NCBI GenBank assembly: GCA_025363295.1
Contig: JANYEC010000047.1
Location: forward strand, 91,283 to 155,282
Origin: Akkermansiaceae bacterium
GTDB taxonomy: Bacteria; Verrucomicrobiota; Verrucomicrobiia; Verrucomicrobiales; Akkermansiaceae
DNA: 64,000 nt
Reading direction: 5' to 3'
Shown here: one piece after another, positions 36,432-46,228 of the stretch
How positions within the stretch are numbered: position 1 is the first letter of the stretch
How the letters are laid out: each line of letters starts with the position of its first letter
Notes under the pieces: generated by a model
What the model was told of the DNA's origin: nothing
The model's input: only the letters and a program-made list of their open reading frames with translations
The model's database searches: none
Program-made: the position numbers and the translations under genes

Positions 36432-36892
36432 TGGGCGACTTGGTCGGAATTTGCCGCGAACTGAACCAAAGAAGCGTCAACTACATCGTCGTTGGCGGCA
36501 TGGCCATCAACATTCATGGATTCACGCGAAACACCGAGGATATTGATCTCCTGATCGAAACGGGAGAGGCCAACGAACGAAAGGTTCTCGAAGTGCTTTC
36601 GTTGTTACCGGACGGTGCGGCCAAAGAACTTCGACCGGGTGAAGTCGCGGAATTCGTGGTAATCCGAGTCTGCGACGAGATCACCGTGGATCTCATGGCC
36701 AAAGCCTGCGGTCATGATTACGAGTCCGCAAAGCATTTGATCAGCCCCGTGGTGGTGGATGGAGTCACCATTCCATTCGCCTCGCCCGTCCTGTTGTGGA
36801 AAACCAAGCAGACCTTTCGGGAGAAGGACCAAATCGACCGATTATTCCTCCGCAGACTGCTGGAAGATCGTGGCGAGTGGCCGGTGGCATAA
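36431..36892 (+). CDS. Minimal nucleotidyltransferase (MNT/AbiEii-like)
   Basis: A 153-residue protein with the polymerase-beta fold signature: VVGGMAINIHGFTRNTEDIDLLIE (Gly22-Gly23, Asp37 and Asp39) and a probable third acidic residue, Asp87 in ITVDLMAK. This resembles nucleotidyltransferases of AbiE-type or MNT-type toxin-antitoxin modules, which add nucleotides to tRNA or to a partner protein. The ATG at 36431 overlaps the upstream stop; an in-frame ATG at 36386 is also possible. A terminator follows at once, so the pair is a self-contained unit. The target is unknown. Confidence 0.75.
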   Translation: MGDLVGICRELNQRSVNYIVVGGMAINIHGFTRNTEDIDLLIETGEANERKVLEVLSLLPDGAAKELRPGEVAEFVVIRVCDEITVDLMAKACGHDYESAKHLISPVVVDGVTIPFASPVLLWKTKQTFREKDQIDRLFLRRLLEDRGEWPVA

Positions 36893-36897
36893 ATATC

Positions 36898-36928
36898 AAA
36901 AAAGCCCGCCGAATGGGCGGGCTTTTTG
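36898..36928. terminator. Bidirectional intrinsic terminator
   Basis: Stem AGCCCGCC / GGCGGGCT with a short loop, flanked by A residues on the left and TTTTT on the right, so it can stop transcription on both strands. It lies between the nucleotidyltransferase gene (plus) and the GspG-like gene (minus). Confidence 0.88.
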
Positions 36929-36964
36929 CAATTTCGAATCACCGGGAAAAATTCCGGCAGGCAC

Positions 36965-37549
36965 TTAGAAGTTCCGGATGTCGTCGCGCATGTCCACCGA
37001 GCTGAGATCGTCCGCCGTATTTGTTGTTTTAGTCTTCCCATCCTTACCCGCTGACCAAAGGTCGAAATCGGGATTCATCGCACTTTTCCCCTTACGATAA
37101 AGATATTGATTACCCCAAGGGTCTAGAATGGGCTCTCCAGCCTTCGCCGTTGTGTTTGTTGCTACCCAACCTTGCTTCGTAGTTCTCGGATCGAGGTCAG
37201 CCAGATAGATCTTCGTTGCTTTGGGATCCGTAGGAGTATCCGTCCTGCTAGGATTATCGCTGAATTCCAAGCCCTCGTAAAAAAGCTTATCATAGAGCTG
37301 TGAGCTGATTTTCCCATCAGCCCGCGAGTCAGGATCAATCCCGGGATATTTACCCATATCAAGTTTGTATTCCTCAATCGCCTTCGAAAGCAATGCGATC
37401 TGCACTTTGGCTTTCGACGACGCCTGTTTTTCAGAAACGTAGCCCAGCCCACCCACCACGAGGCCTGCGAGGATGACGATGATCGTGATGACGGCCATCA
37501 ACTCGACGAGAGTGAAAGCGGCTAGGCCCTTGCGTGAATTGCTTTTCAT
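36965..37549 (-). CDS. Type II secretion / type IV pilin-like major pseudopilin (GspG-like)
   Basis: A 194-residue prepilin. Basic leader MKSNSRKGLA, then the processing region AFTLVELMAVITIIVILAGLVVGGL with the conserved Glu at +5 of the mature protein. The GspG-type C-terminus has DPWGNQYLYRKG and DFDLWSAGKDGK, the calcium-binding loop of GspG. The cleavage-site residue is Ala-Phe rather than Gly-Phe, a permitted variant. It is the last gene of the gspE-gspE-gspF-gspG run. Confidence 0.88.
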   Translation of the reverse strand: MKSNSRKGLAAFTLVELMAVITIIVILAGLVVGGLGYVSEKQASSKAKVQIALLSKAIEEYKLDMGKYPGIDPDSRADGKISSQLYDKLFYEGLEFSDNPSRTDTPTDPKATKIYLADLDPRTTKQGWVATNTTAKAGEPILDPWGNQYLYRKGKSAMNPDFDLWSAGKDGKTKTTNTADDLSSVDMRDDIRNF

Positions 37550-37589
37550 GATCCTTGGGTTTTGGACGAACTTTAAGAGAGTCAGCGAA

Positions 37590-38876
37590 TTACTGATTAC
37601 CCATCGTCGAGATCATCTTAATCAATGGTAGGAACAATGCAAATACAACCGCACCGACGATGAGAGCCAGAATCACGATCATGATGGGCTCAAGAATTGA
37701 GGTCAATGCAGTGACTGCGTTATCGACTTCATCGTCGTAAACGTCGGCGACCTTGAGCAGCATTTCCGGGAGCTGTCCGGTTTCCTCACCCACGTCCACC
37801 ATCGAAATGACCATGTTTGGAAAGACGCCGGAGGCTTGGAGAGGCGTGACGATGGTTTCACCTTCCTTAACGGCTTCGTGGACTTTTTCGATGGCCTCAG
37901 AGATGACCACGTTCCCTGCGGTGTCGCGGGTGATGTTAAGCGCCTGAAGGATCGGCACACCGGAAGTGACGAGCGTGCCCAACGTCCGCGAGAAGCGAGA
38001 AACGGCGCTCTTGCGTTGAATGTCACCGAGAATCGGCATTTTCAGCTTCATGTGATCGATCGCTTTCCGCCCCCCGGAAGTGCTGCCCCAAATGTTAAAC
38101 AGGAAGACCCCGATGCCGAACATGATGAAGACGAAAACCACGTTCGGCACGTAGAGCGGATTCGCCAAGAAGAACTCGGACATACCGAAGACAATCTTCG
38201 AAATCAGCGGCAGTTCTGAATCCGCGTTGCTGAACATTTCACGAAATTTCGGGACGATGAAAATCATCAGGAAAACCAAGATGGCCACGGCGATAAACAT
38301 GACGATGACCGGATAAACCATCGCGGAAACGATCTTGTTTTTGAGCTTTTGCGCCTTTTCCTGATACTCGGCGAGACGGTTAAGCACGACTTCAAGAACA
38401 CCGCCCAGCTCCCCGGCCTTGACCATATTTACATAGAGCTTGTTGAAAATCTTCGGGTGTTGGGCGAGCGACTCGGAGAAGGTGGAGCCACCTTGCACGT
38501 TTTCGGCGAGGGCGCTAACCGTTGCTTTCAGTACCGGATTCGGCTCCTGCTTCTCAAGCACGGTGAGGCTGCGGAGGAGGGGCAGGCCGGAATCGATAAG
38601 GGTCGCGAGCTGACGAGTGAAAATCATCAGGCTCTTCGGCTTGATGCTGCCACCGGTGCGGCCTTTGGCGGTGGGCTTAGCCTTGGCTTTTCCTTTAACG
38701 GCGGATTTCGCAGGAGCACTTTTGCCTTTTGCCCCCTTCCCTTCCTCGTTGATCTGGGTGGGGTAGAGACCTTTGGCACGCAGCTGCTGGACCGCCTCTG
38801 TCTCGCTCGCAGCGGACACGGTTCCGGTGGTCTGTTCGCCTTTAGCGTCGAGTGCGGAGTATTGGAAATTTGCCAT
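37590..38876 (-). CDS. Type II secretion / type IV pilus inner-membrane platform protein (GspF/PilC)
   Basis: A 428-residue protein with two repeated GspF domains (first IFTRQLATLIDSGLPLLRSL, second FSRTLGTLVTSGVPILQALNI) and three membrane segments. The N-terminal FQYSALDAKGEQTTGTV is typical. A Lys/Ala/Pro-rich insert (about 45-75) is unusual. It couples the ATPase to pilus or pseudopilus assembly. In an operon with two ATPases and a GspG-like pilin. Confidence 0.93.
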   Translation of the reverse strand: MANFQYSALDAKGEQTTGTVSAASETEAVQQLRAKGLYPTQINEEGKGAKGKSAPAKSAVKGKAKAKPTAKGRTGGSIKPKSLMIFTRQLATLIDSGLPLLRSLTVLEKQEPNPVLKATVSALAENVQGGSTFSESLAQHPKIFNKLYVNMVKAGELGGVLEVVLNRLAEYQEKAQKLKNKIVSAMVYPVIVMFIAVAILVFLMIFIVPKFREMFSNADSELPLISKIVFGMSEFFLANPLYVPNVVFVFIMFGIGVFLFNIWGSTSGGRKAIDHMKLKMPILGDIQRKSAVSRFSRTLGTLVTSGVPILQALNITRDTAGNVVISEAIEKVHEAVKEGETIVTPLQASGVFPNMVISMVDVGEETGQLPEMLLKVADVYDDEVDNAVTALTSILEPIMIVILALIVGAVVFALFLPLIKMISTMGNQ

Positions 38877-38978
38877 GGTGGTGAAGTTTTTTGGAGATTT
38901 AAAAGTGAAGTGTAAAGAATCTAAGTGAATATCGTTAATACGAAGAACGTGTGGACGGAAGTAATTAGATAAAAATCA

Positions 38979-40658
38979 TTAAGTATATTTAAGGACTTCC
39001 TCGATAGTGGTGGTTCCAAGATAGATGTTACGCAGACCATCTTCGCGCAGTGTGTTCATGCCGAGCTCGACTGCCTTCTGCTTTAACACAACGGATGGAG
39101 CCCGCGAGGTAATCAGCTCGCGGATGGGATCGGTGATATTGAGCAACTCATAAAGTCCACGGCGGCCACGGTAGCCACTTTGTCCACAGACTTCGCAACC
39201 GGCACCCGTAAAGAATTGTTTGTCGCCTAGCTCGTGCGCGGAGATGCCGAGTTGATTGAGAATCGATTCGTTTGGCTCGTAGGGAGTTTTGCACTCCTTA
39301 CAAATCGTCCGCACCAAGCGCTGGGCGAGAATCCCTTCAAGCGAGGCGGAAACGAGGAACGGCTCGCAGCCCATGTCCACAAGACGCGTCACTGCCCCAG
39401 GGGCATCATTGGTGTGGAGGGTAGAGAGCACTAAGTGACCTGTAAGAGCAGCCTGGATGCCGATGGTCGCGGTTTCCTTGTCGCGCATTTCCCCAATCAT
39501 GATCCGGTCCGGGTCCTGCCGCAGGAAGGCGCGGAGGACGCGTGGGAAATCGAGGCCAATGGCATCGTTGATCGGAATTTGGATGATGCCGTCGATGTCA
39601 TACTCGACCGGGTCTTCGGCCGTTAGAAGCTTCGCATCAATGGTATTAATGCGACGAAGAGCGGCATACAGCGTGGTGGTTTTCCCCGCGCCTGTGGGAC
39701 CAGTGACAATGAAAATTCCGTTCGGTTTCTCGATCGTCTCGGTGATGTAGTTATAGATATGATCCGTGAGGCCGAGGTTTTCAAGCGAGAGATTAACAGA
39801 AGAACGGTCCAGCACCCGGAGCACGATGGACTCGCCATGGTGGGTGGGCAGCGAGGAAACGCGCATGTCCACCTGCTTATCGCCGACTTGTTTGACGATC
39901 CGCCCGTCTTGAGGAATACGACGCTCCGCGATGTTCATGTTAGACATGACCTTCACTCGCGAAATGATCGGCCCGGCGAGGTGGATCGGCGGCGGTGCCA
40001 TTTCATAAAGCGCTCCATCCACCCGGTAGCGGATTTTAAAATCTTTTTCAAACGGCTCAAAGTGAATGTCCGATGCCTTTTCTTTGATCGCCTGATAAAG
40101 AACGAGATCGACGTAGCGGATGATCGGCGCGGAGTTCGCCTCAGATTCTAGGTCTGCGGCGCTCATGTTATCACCCCCGCCACCACCGATTTCGAGCTGG
40201 CTGAGGATGTCTTCCATCGCTTTGCCTTCGCCACCGTAACACTCGTTGATCTTCGCTTCCACGAGGTAATCCGGCGCGACGACCACATTGATCTCACGGC
40301 CAAGGGCGAAACGCAGATCTTCCGGCGTCTGCGGATTCAGAGGATCAACGAGGGCCACATAGAGGCCAGTCTCATCGAAATTTACAGGTAAGGCACCATG
40401 CAGACGGGCCGTGCCTGCTGGCACCAACGCAAGCAAGGCTTCCGGGGGCGTCCAGTCCCGCAAATCGACCATGCTGGCACCCAGCTCAGAGGCGACGACC
40501 GGCCAGATATCATCGCGACTCTGGATGACTTGGAAATCTGCTAGAATTTCGGCGATCTCCTTGCCGCTGTGGCCGACCTCCGCGAGAATATCCTGGGCGA
40601 GCGCAGCATCGATGAGGCCGCGCGATTGAAAAAGTTCAATGATCTGTTGATTGTCCAT
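38979..40658 (-). CDS. GspE/PilB-type secretion or pilus-assembly ATPase (second of two)
   Basis: A 559-residue ATPase. An N-terminal MshEN-like domain is followed by the catalytic domain: SDIHFEPFEKDFKIRYRVDG, Walker A GPTGAGKTTTLY, the Asp box, RVLRAFLRQDPDRIMIGEMRD, the His box GHLVLSTLHTND, and a zinc motif (CKEC...CEVC). It powers extension of a pilus or pseudopilus. It follows a close paralogue (gap 48 bases). Whether the two ATPases serve one or two machines is unknown. Confidence 0.94.
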   Translation of the reverse strand: MDNQQIIELFQSRGLIDAALAQDILAEVGHSGKEIAEILADFQVIQSRDDIWPVVASELGASMVDLRDWTPPEALLALVPAGTARLHGALPVNFDETGLYVALVDPLNPQTPEDLRFALGREINVVVAPDYLVEAKINECYGGEGKAMEDILSQLEIGGGGGDNMSAADLESEANSAPIIRYVDLVLYQAIKEKASDIHFEPFEKDFKIRYRVDGALYEMAPPPIHLAGPIISRVKVMSNMNIAERRIPQDGRIVKQVGDKQVDMRVSSLPTHHGESIVLRVLDRSSVNLSLENLGLTDHIYNYITETIEKPNGIFIVTGPTGAGKTTTLYAALRRINTIDAKLLTAEDPVEYDIDGIIQIPINDAIGLDFPRVLRAFLRQDPDRIMIGEMRDKETATIGIQAALTGHLVLSTLHTNDAPGAVTRLVDMGCEPFLVSASLEGILAQRLVRTICKECKTPYEPNESILNQLGISAHELGDKQFFTGAGCEVCGQSGYRGRRGLYELLNITDPIRELITSRAPSVVLKQKAVELGMNTLREDGLRNIYLGTTTIEEVLKYT

Positions 40659-40706
40659 GGGACGGAAAAGCGAGAGGGTTTTCGGTTAGGTCAAATTTTA
40701 GAACGA

Positions 40707-42443
40707 TCAATCAAGATCTGACATAGTGGCATGAACGACCTCCGAGCCGGAAGTGAGGCCGGAAAGCACTTTGCGGATGCCGTCCTCACGGAGCGTGCGC
40801 ATTCCAAGTTCACGCGCTCTACGGCGGAGTTGCGTAGTGGTCAGTCCGGTGTTGATCATCGTGCGGACCTCGTCATCGATGAGGAAGGTTTCGAAAATAC
40901 CCATTCGGCCTTTGAAACCGTTACCACGGCATTTTTCACAACCCACAGGACCGAAGATCGTCGCTTCCGCCATGCGGGATGTGTCGAGAGACAACGCACG
41001 CATTTCCTTATCCGTGAGCTCGGCGGGGCCCTTGCAAATCGGGCAGAGTTTCCGCACAAGGCGCTGGGCCAGCACCGCGCGAACCGCAGAGGCGATCAGG
41101 AATGGCTTCACCCCAATATCCGCGAGACGGGCAACGGCCGAGGGCGCATCGTTTGTGTGGAGTGTAGAGAAAACTAAGTGCCCCGTGAGTGAGGCGTTGA
41201 TCGCGATGTTCGCGGTCTCCGCATCCCGGATTTCCCCGATCATAATAATGTTAGGCGCTTGCCGTAGCATGGCGCGGAGGGCGGCGGCGAACGTCATGCC
41301 GATGTCCGCCTTCACCATGACCTGGTTGATACCAGGCAGCTCATACTCGACCGGATCTTCCACGGTGATAATCTTTTTGTCCGGCTTGTTAATGACATTG
41401 AGACAGGCGTACAGCGTCGTGGTTTTTCCAGAACCGGTAGGGCCCGTGACTAGCAGAATGCCGTCTGGCAAACCGAGAAGGCCTTCGAAAACAATTTGAT
41501 CATCCGAGAAAAACCCTAGCTCCGGCAGTCCGAGGAGCAGTGCCGTTTTATCCAAAATCCGCATGACGATCGACTCACCGTGGTTAGATGGGACCGATGA
41601 TACCCGGAGGTCCACTTCTTTCTCACCCATTTTCAACTGGATCCGGCCATCCTGAGGAAGGCGTTTTTCCGCGATCGACATCGTGCCGCTCATCACCTTC
41701 AAACGAGCGATGATGGCGGGTAAAAGTTTTTTCGGGTGGGTATCCACGTGGACCAATTTACCATCCAGGCGATAGCGAATTCGCACCGAGGTCTCCAAAG
41801 GCTCGATATGAATGTCCGATGCTCGGAGACGGAAAGCTTCCGTGAGGGTTTGCATCACGAGCCGAATAATCGGCGCATCATCCCCCGCCACGCCTGCTTC
41901 CGCGTCACCGCCCATCACGGAGTAGCCATCGCCCGCACCGCCAGAAACAGGTGCTTCATCCGAGTGATAGAACTGCTTGAGATGATCTTGGATATCCTGA
42001 TAGGTGACGCAAACCAAGTGCAATTCCCGCCCGATCACGTGTGGGAGACTATCGAGAATTTCAAAATCTAAAGGATCCGCCAAGGCCACGGTGAGCGATT
42101 GGCCATCGTCTTGCACGGGGATCACACGGTACCGCTTCGCTTTATCTTCGGGAATTGACTCCGTGATTCTAGGATCAAACGCCACATCAGAGAGTCGAAT
42201 GAATGGAATCCCCGCGTTGGCTGCTAGAGTTTTCCCCACGTTCTCCTGCGTTAGGACACTATGAGCCAACAAATGCTCGATGATCGTCTCACCTCCTGAA
42301 AGAGCGCTCCGCGCTTGGGCCACTTGTTCAGCGCTGACCATGTCGGCTTCGGTGAGCAATTCAGCAAGATAATCTTCGTTTGAAAACACTGGGCTTTGAG
42401 TCCTTAGAGGTGGAGTTTTGGGCGGCAGAATGGCGATTACCAT
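40707..42443 (-). CDS. GspE/PilB-type secretion or pilus-assembly ATPase (first of two)
   Basis: A 578-residue paralogue of the next gene: an N-terminal MshEN-like domain, SDIHIEPLETSVRIRYRLDG, Walker A GPTGSGKTTTLYACL, RAMLRQAPNIIMIGEIRDAETA, GHLVFSTLHTND and the zinc motif (CPIC...CEKC). It begins the operon. The two ATPases differ most in their N-terminal domains, which in PilB-type enzymes can bind c-di-GMP and contact the platform, so they may respond to different signals. Confidence 0.94.
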   Translation of the reverse strand: MVIAILPPKTPPLRTQSPVFSNEDYLAELLTEADMVSAEQVAQARSALSGGETIIEHLLAHSVLTQENVGKTLAANAGIPFIRLSDVAFDPRITESIPEDKAKRYRVIPVQDDGQSLTVALADPLDFEILDSLPHVIGRELHLVCVTYQDIQDHLKQFYHSDEAPVSGGAGDGYSVMGGDAEAGVAGDDAPIIRLVMQTLTEAFRLRASDIHIEPLETSVRIRYRLDGKLVHVDTHPKKLLPAIIARLKVMSGTMSIAEKRLPQDGRIQLKMGEKEVDLRVSSVPSNHGESIVMRILDKTALLLGLPELGFFSDDQIVFEGLLGLPDGILLVTGPTGSGKTTTLYACLNVINKPDKKIITVEDPVEYELPGINQVMVKADIGMTFAAALRAMLRQAPNIIMIGEIRDAETANIAINASLTGHLVFSTLHTNDAPSAVARLADIGVKPFLIASAVRAVLAQRLVRKLCPICKGPAELTDKEMRALSLDTSRMAEATIFGPVGCEKCRGNGFKGRMGIFETFLIDDEVRTMINTGLTTTQLRRRARELGMRTLREDGIRKVLSGLTSGSEVVHATMSDLD

Positions 42444-42711
42444 TGCTATGTCTGGGATAGAGTGCCTAAGCCCTCACGCGCTTGTCAACTAGCCACATCA
42501 CGAGAACTCAGGAAATCGGACTCAAAATGCTCGATTTCACAAATCTCCCAAACAATGTAGTCACCATGCCCATTCATCGCAAGCGCGCCATGTGGATGGT
42601 CGCCGGGTGAAGGGAAGGTCGGCGAGCAAGGTTTTCCTCTCATGGACCACGAAATTCATTTTGGCAATTCTTCGGCGACGGGAGAGCTTGCGAAATCCAC
42701 TCCCAGTTCCG
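42444..42711. other. Intergenic region with no feature recognised
   Basis: About 268 bases between the first ATPase gene and the dCMP deaminase gene. Only short frames without family features are seen. The promoter of the ATPase operon should be here. Confidence 0.4.
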
Positions 42712-43185
42712 TTAGACTACTTGCGGGTAGTCGGTGATGCGCTCCAGTTTCACATCGTAGAGCGCTGCGATTTCTGGGGCCTCCGAAATATGATAGATTT
42801 CGTGGTAATAGATTTCCTTGATTCCATACGCGCAGAGCGTCTGCATGCAGGAGGTGCAAGGCATTGTCGTCGTCGCCACGATTTTTGCTTCTCCCCGGCG
42901 GAACAAACTCGTTAGATTCACCTCCGCGTGAAGCATGAATTTCTGGCGGGCCTCGCGATCATCCCAAAATCCGGGCGGTGGGTTAAATCCGGGGGCGAGG
43001 CCATTGTAGGCGGTGCCAATCACCCGGTTATCAAAATCTAGCGCCGCAGCCCCCACTTTTCGGTAGGGATCCTCCGAGCGCAGGCTGGCCACGTGGGCGA
43101 GGGCCATCGCGTATTGGGCAATCGGGAGGCGCTCGACGGACATGAGCGGAACGTGAACGGAGGTCAGTGGTTTTTCAACCCGCAT
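42712..43185 (-). CDS. dCMP deaminase (ComEB/cytidine-deoxycytidylate deaminase family)
   Basis: A 157-residue zinc-dependent deaminase. Zinc ligands: the HAE motif in MLHAEVNLTSLF and PCTSC in TTMPCTSCMQTLCAYGI. It likely converts dCMP to dUMP for thymidylate synthesis. DPYRKVGAAALDFDNRVIGTAYNGLAPGF matches the substrate-binding N-terminal part of the family. A start at 43143 (MSVERLP) is also possible. A related role in riboflavin or tRNA editing is less likely. Confidence 0.85.
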   Translation of the reverse strand: MRVEKPLTSVHVPLMSVERLPIAQYAMALAHVASLRSEDPYRKVGAAALDFDNRVIGTAYNGLAPGFNPPPGFWDDREARQKFMLHAEVNLTSLFRRGEAKIVATTTMPCTSCMQTLCAYGIKEIYYHEIYHISEAPEIAALYDVKLERITDYPQVV

Positions 43186-43235
43186 CTTATTTTTCCCTTC
43201 AGAGCACGGGAGCAATGGCGCCATCCGATGTCTGA

Positions 43236-43252
43236 TATTTGAAATTTGAAAT
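43236..43252. repeat. TTTGAAATTT low-complexity repeat (copy 4)
   Basis: A short copy in the divergent gap upstream of the dCMP deaminase and the coiled-coil zinc-ribbon gene. Confidence 0.55.
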
Positions 43253-43300
43253 AACGACAGAGGGCTTGCGGTGACGGGGCGGGCCGTTTACCCAACAGGC

Positions 43301-44005
43301 ATGCAAAATGAAGTCCGCGCGTTGTTGATTCTCCAGGACCGTGACCGCCGTTTATTGGCGCTCGCCAAAGATCTCGAAAAACTGCCTCAGGACGAAGCGC
43401 GGGCGAAGGCGAAGCTGGCGGGAGACGAGGCGGCCTTGGCCAAAGCCCATCAGGCATTGCTCGATTGTGAACTGCGCGTGAAAAAGATCGAACTCGATGC
43501 CGAGACCCGCCGGACGACGATCAAACGACTGAAATTGCAACAATTTGAAACTCGCAAAAACGATGAGTTTCAGGCGCTCGGGCATGAAATTGTGCGTTAC
43601 GAAAAAGATCTCGATGATTTTGAGACCAAGGAACTCGAAGCGATGGATGAGGTGGATACTTTCCGCAACGCGCAAAAGGCGGCGGAAGCAGCCCTGTCTC
43701 AGACGCGCAAGCTGGTAGAGGAAGATCTCGCTTCCATCGCGGAACGCCACGCACGGACGCAAACAGACCGCTCCGAAGTCACCGCCGAGCGCGAAAAGCT
43801 AGTGCTGTTAGTGCCGGAGGAAATCATTCCACTCTATAATCGTCTCATGAAAACCAAGGCCGGCTTAGCGATTGCTCCTCTTCGCGATGGAAAATGCGAG
43901 GGCTGCCACATGAAACTTATCGCCTCGACCGTGATGAAAGCCCAAACAGGCAAAGAAATCACCCAGTGCGAAGACTGCGGACGCATCCTCTACGTCGAGG
44001 AATAA
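43301..44005 (+). CDS. Coiled-coil protein with C-terminal zinc ribbon (C4-type)
   Basis: A 234-residue protein of the family of coiled-coil plus C4 zinc-ribbon proteins (CT398/zf-RING_7-like). Residues about 5-175 form a long antiparallel coiled coil (LQDRDRRLLALAKDLEKL, then EIVRYEKDLDDFETKELEAM). The end carries CEGCHMKL and CEDCGRILY, a four-Cys zinc site. Members in other bacteria are linked to RNA binding, secretion-system or flagellar functions; no specific job can be assigned here. The ATG at 43301 is the family start. It converges with the large pilin-operon protein (6-base gap). Confidence 0.85.
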   Translation: MQNEVRALLILQDRDRRLLALAKDLEKLPQDEARAKAKLAGDEAALAKAHQALLDCELRVKKIELDAETRRTTIKRLKLQQFETRKNDEFQALGHEIVRYEKDLDDFETKELEAMDEVDTFRNAQKAAEAALSQTRKLVEEDLASIAERHARTQTDRSEVTAEREKLVLLVPEEIIPLYNRLMKTKAGLAIAPLRDGKCEGCHMKLIASTVMKAQTGKEITQCEDCGRILYVEE

Positions 44006-44011
44006 TTTCCG

Positions 44012-46228
44012 TTAGTAATTAATATACTCCTTACGCCGCTCTTCAATGAGCACCAGCCAATTCATCATATAGATCGGTGGCAGGTCCGCCGGGTGAGTGA
44101 TCGGCTTGAGGTTTACTTTGATATTGGTGGAGGCAAATGCCACACCACTGCTGTTTTTCGAATCAAGTGGGCGCACTGGGTTCGCATCCGTATCGCTGGC
44201 CAGAGAGCCGATTTGCCCACTAAAGTTGATTGCATAGGGGTCAGTATCCACACCGTAGCGTTTTTCCGGAGCAAACAACGAGCACGCCGGATAATAAGTG
44301 GCGGCAGTGCCGGTATATCCTGCTGGGACGCCAATGGTTGGAGACGCATCTTTAAAAAGTGTGGTGTTAAAATCATCACCGATATAGAGCCGCAGATTGG
44401 TGACGAGGGAAAAACCTTTGGTGAAGGTAGTGAGGTTATCACATTCTTTCAAAATCACACCATATTCAGATTCCACGCAGGGGATCGAAGGCTTACTTAA
44501 CAGAATACTGCCAGTGGCAGCGGTGTAGTCCACGTTGACGACCAATGAATTGTTCACTGCGGTGCTGTCCGCGCCTAACAAGGCTAGGAAGGCGGGAAAG
44601 CGCTTAGGATAGACCGCGACGCAGATTTTTCCTGAGGGCAGGGATTTCACCTCGAAGGGGTAACTGGGTTTGTAATAACCGAATTTTTGCACCCCGACCA
44701 GTGGATCGCCAAAACGAGTGTTGTTGAAAGTGATGGTGCCAGTGACCGCCGTTTGGAAGGCAAACGAGCTATTTTTACCATAAGCCACATCCACAACGCT
44801 GGTCCCGAAGTTATAGCTAGCACCTTCAATAGCGCAGTAGATATATCCCGGTGTTAGACCGGCTTCCGGCGCGGCTGCGAGGGGGATAACAAGGTTCGTG
44901 CGGACACCTGCCTTGAGATAAGTAAAACGAAATTCGGTCGGTGTGCTGTTGGTGGAACTCGTCCTTTTCGTAATATCTAGCTGCATCGCGCATTGCAGGG
45001 CTCCAACAGAGTAATTGTTCCATGTGGTCGAGGACAGCACGCTGGACTCAGCAGAGTGCGTGAGGCGATCGAAGAAATCGGCGCCACGGTTGATCGGGAT
45101 GAAGGCAGCACGGCCACTTTCGGATGCGAGTGAAACGGGAAAAAACGAGCCCGTGGTGAGCTGATAGGTTTCACGAGTGCCTGGCGTAAATGGACTGGAG
45201 GCGAAACTTTGGCCACCCACCGTTGTGTTAGTGGACAATGCCATGCTCCGGCGGCTGGCCAAGGCACTAATCGCAGTGGTTCCCGTCACGGCGGCTTTCC
45301 CGGCAAAGATTCCACCCGTGATGGTGGTGTTCTGCCAAGCATCACCTGAGGCATATTGGCCAAGTGACATGAAAGAAGAGGCCGAAATCGCTAACTGAGA
45401 GGGAATCTCGTAAATCGAAAGCACATAATTGCGTTTCGAGAGCGCCACCAGGCTCTTGTCATTATCCGCATCAGCCAGATCCACCGAAAAAGCCCACCAA
45501 TTGCGCTTGGCAACAAAAGCACTTCCCGGCGTGGCATAGCCGAAATTGATTTGCGGATATTCCAGACGATTGAAATTCGGATAGGTGGTGGTGGAAACGC
45601 CATATCCCACGGTATTATCGCCATTTAATGTGGGGGAATTCAGATCGGTCTGAGCCAGCGCGCCGTAGATCTTCTTGGATGAAATGATCGGATAGGTGAG
45701 ATCACTGGTGGCAGTCGCGGTGTCGCTCACGTTGAGCGCAGGAGGATAACCTGCCCCAAGACTGCGGTTATTGCCCACAGAAATATAGCCGGAATCGGGC
45801 GGAATCGCTGCGAAAATCTGGCTAGGATTGGCTAACGCAGAATCACCTGTATTACCGCTTCTCAGATTCGTAATATTCAACGAGGTGGCGAGCCCACTGG
45901 AAATCGAGGTGCCTGCATTGGCCAGCACGAGCGCCTCAGTGAATATATTCTGCCAGCGCAAGGGATCGCTCGCAGTGCTGCTCGCGCTGGAGCCACTCTG
46001 CATCGCACGCATTGCCCGGTTCGGCGTGATTGCCACGATTGAGCGCAGAATGGTATCTTCCTTTTCGGCATAATCGACGCGCAATTGGACTTCTCTTTGT
46101 ACATCTCTGCCAAGGATTGCCCTCTTATACGCATAGATCATCAGCAACGTCAGAATCGTTCCGGTGGTGATGACTAACAGGTAGGAGATAAAGCCGGATT
46201 TCCAGCGTTTGCGCGAGGAAGTTTTCAT
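44012..46228 (-). CDS. Large single-pass membrane protein at the end of the minor-pilin operon (PilX-like position)
   Basis: A 738-residue protein. Leader MKTSSRKRWKSG and a hydrophobic segment (FISYLLVITTGTILTLLMIYAYKRA) put it in the position of PilX/GspK-like minor components; the rest is a long, Ser/Thr/Asn-rich extracellular part with no family I know. The start at 46228 overlaps the upstream stop as ATGA. Verrucomicrobial pilin cassettes commonly carry such a very large last protein. Role in a pilus tip or surface structure is inferred from context. No catalytic motif seen. Confidence 0.75.
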   Translation of the reverse strand: MKTSSRKRWKSGFISYLLVITTGTILTLLMIYAYKRAILGRDVQREVQLRVDYAEKEDTILRSIVAITPNRAMRAMQSGSSASSTASDPLRWQNIFTEALVLANAGTSISSGLATSLNITNLRSGNTGDSALANPSQIFAAIPPDSGYISVGNNRSLGAGYPPALNVSDTATATSDLTYPIISSKKIYGALAQTDLNSPTLNGDNTVGYGVSTTTYPNFNRLEYPQINFGYATPGSAFVAKRNWWAFSVDLADADNDKSLVALSKRNYVLSIYEIPSQLAISASSFMSLGQYASGDAWQNTTITGGIFAGKAAVTGTTAISALASRRSMALSTNTTVGGQSFASSPFTPGTRETYQLTTGSFFPVSLASESGRAAFIPINRGADFFDRLTHSAESSVLSSTTWNNYSVGALQCAMQLDITKRTSSTNSTPTEFRFTYLKAGVRTNLVIPLAAAPEAGLTPGYIYCAIEGASYNFGTSVVDVAYGKNSSFAFQTAVTGTITFNNTRFGDPLVGVQKFGYYKPSYPFEVKSLPSGKICVAVYPKRFPAFLALLGADSTAVNNSLVVNVDYTAATGSILLSKPSIPCVESEYGVILKECDNLTTFTKGFSLVTNLRLYIGDDFNTTLFKDASPTIGVPAGYTGTAATYYPACSLFAPEKRYGVDTDPYAINFSGQIGSLASDTDANPVRPLDSKNSSGVAFASTNIKVNLKPITHPADLPPIYMMNWLVLIEERRKEYINY

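Noticed and set aside
42540..42700. Short frames in the gap before the dCMP deaminase (about 14-33 codons)
   Set aside because: Too short, with no ribosome-binding site or recognisable protein features.
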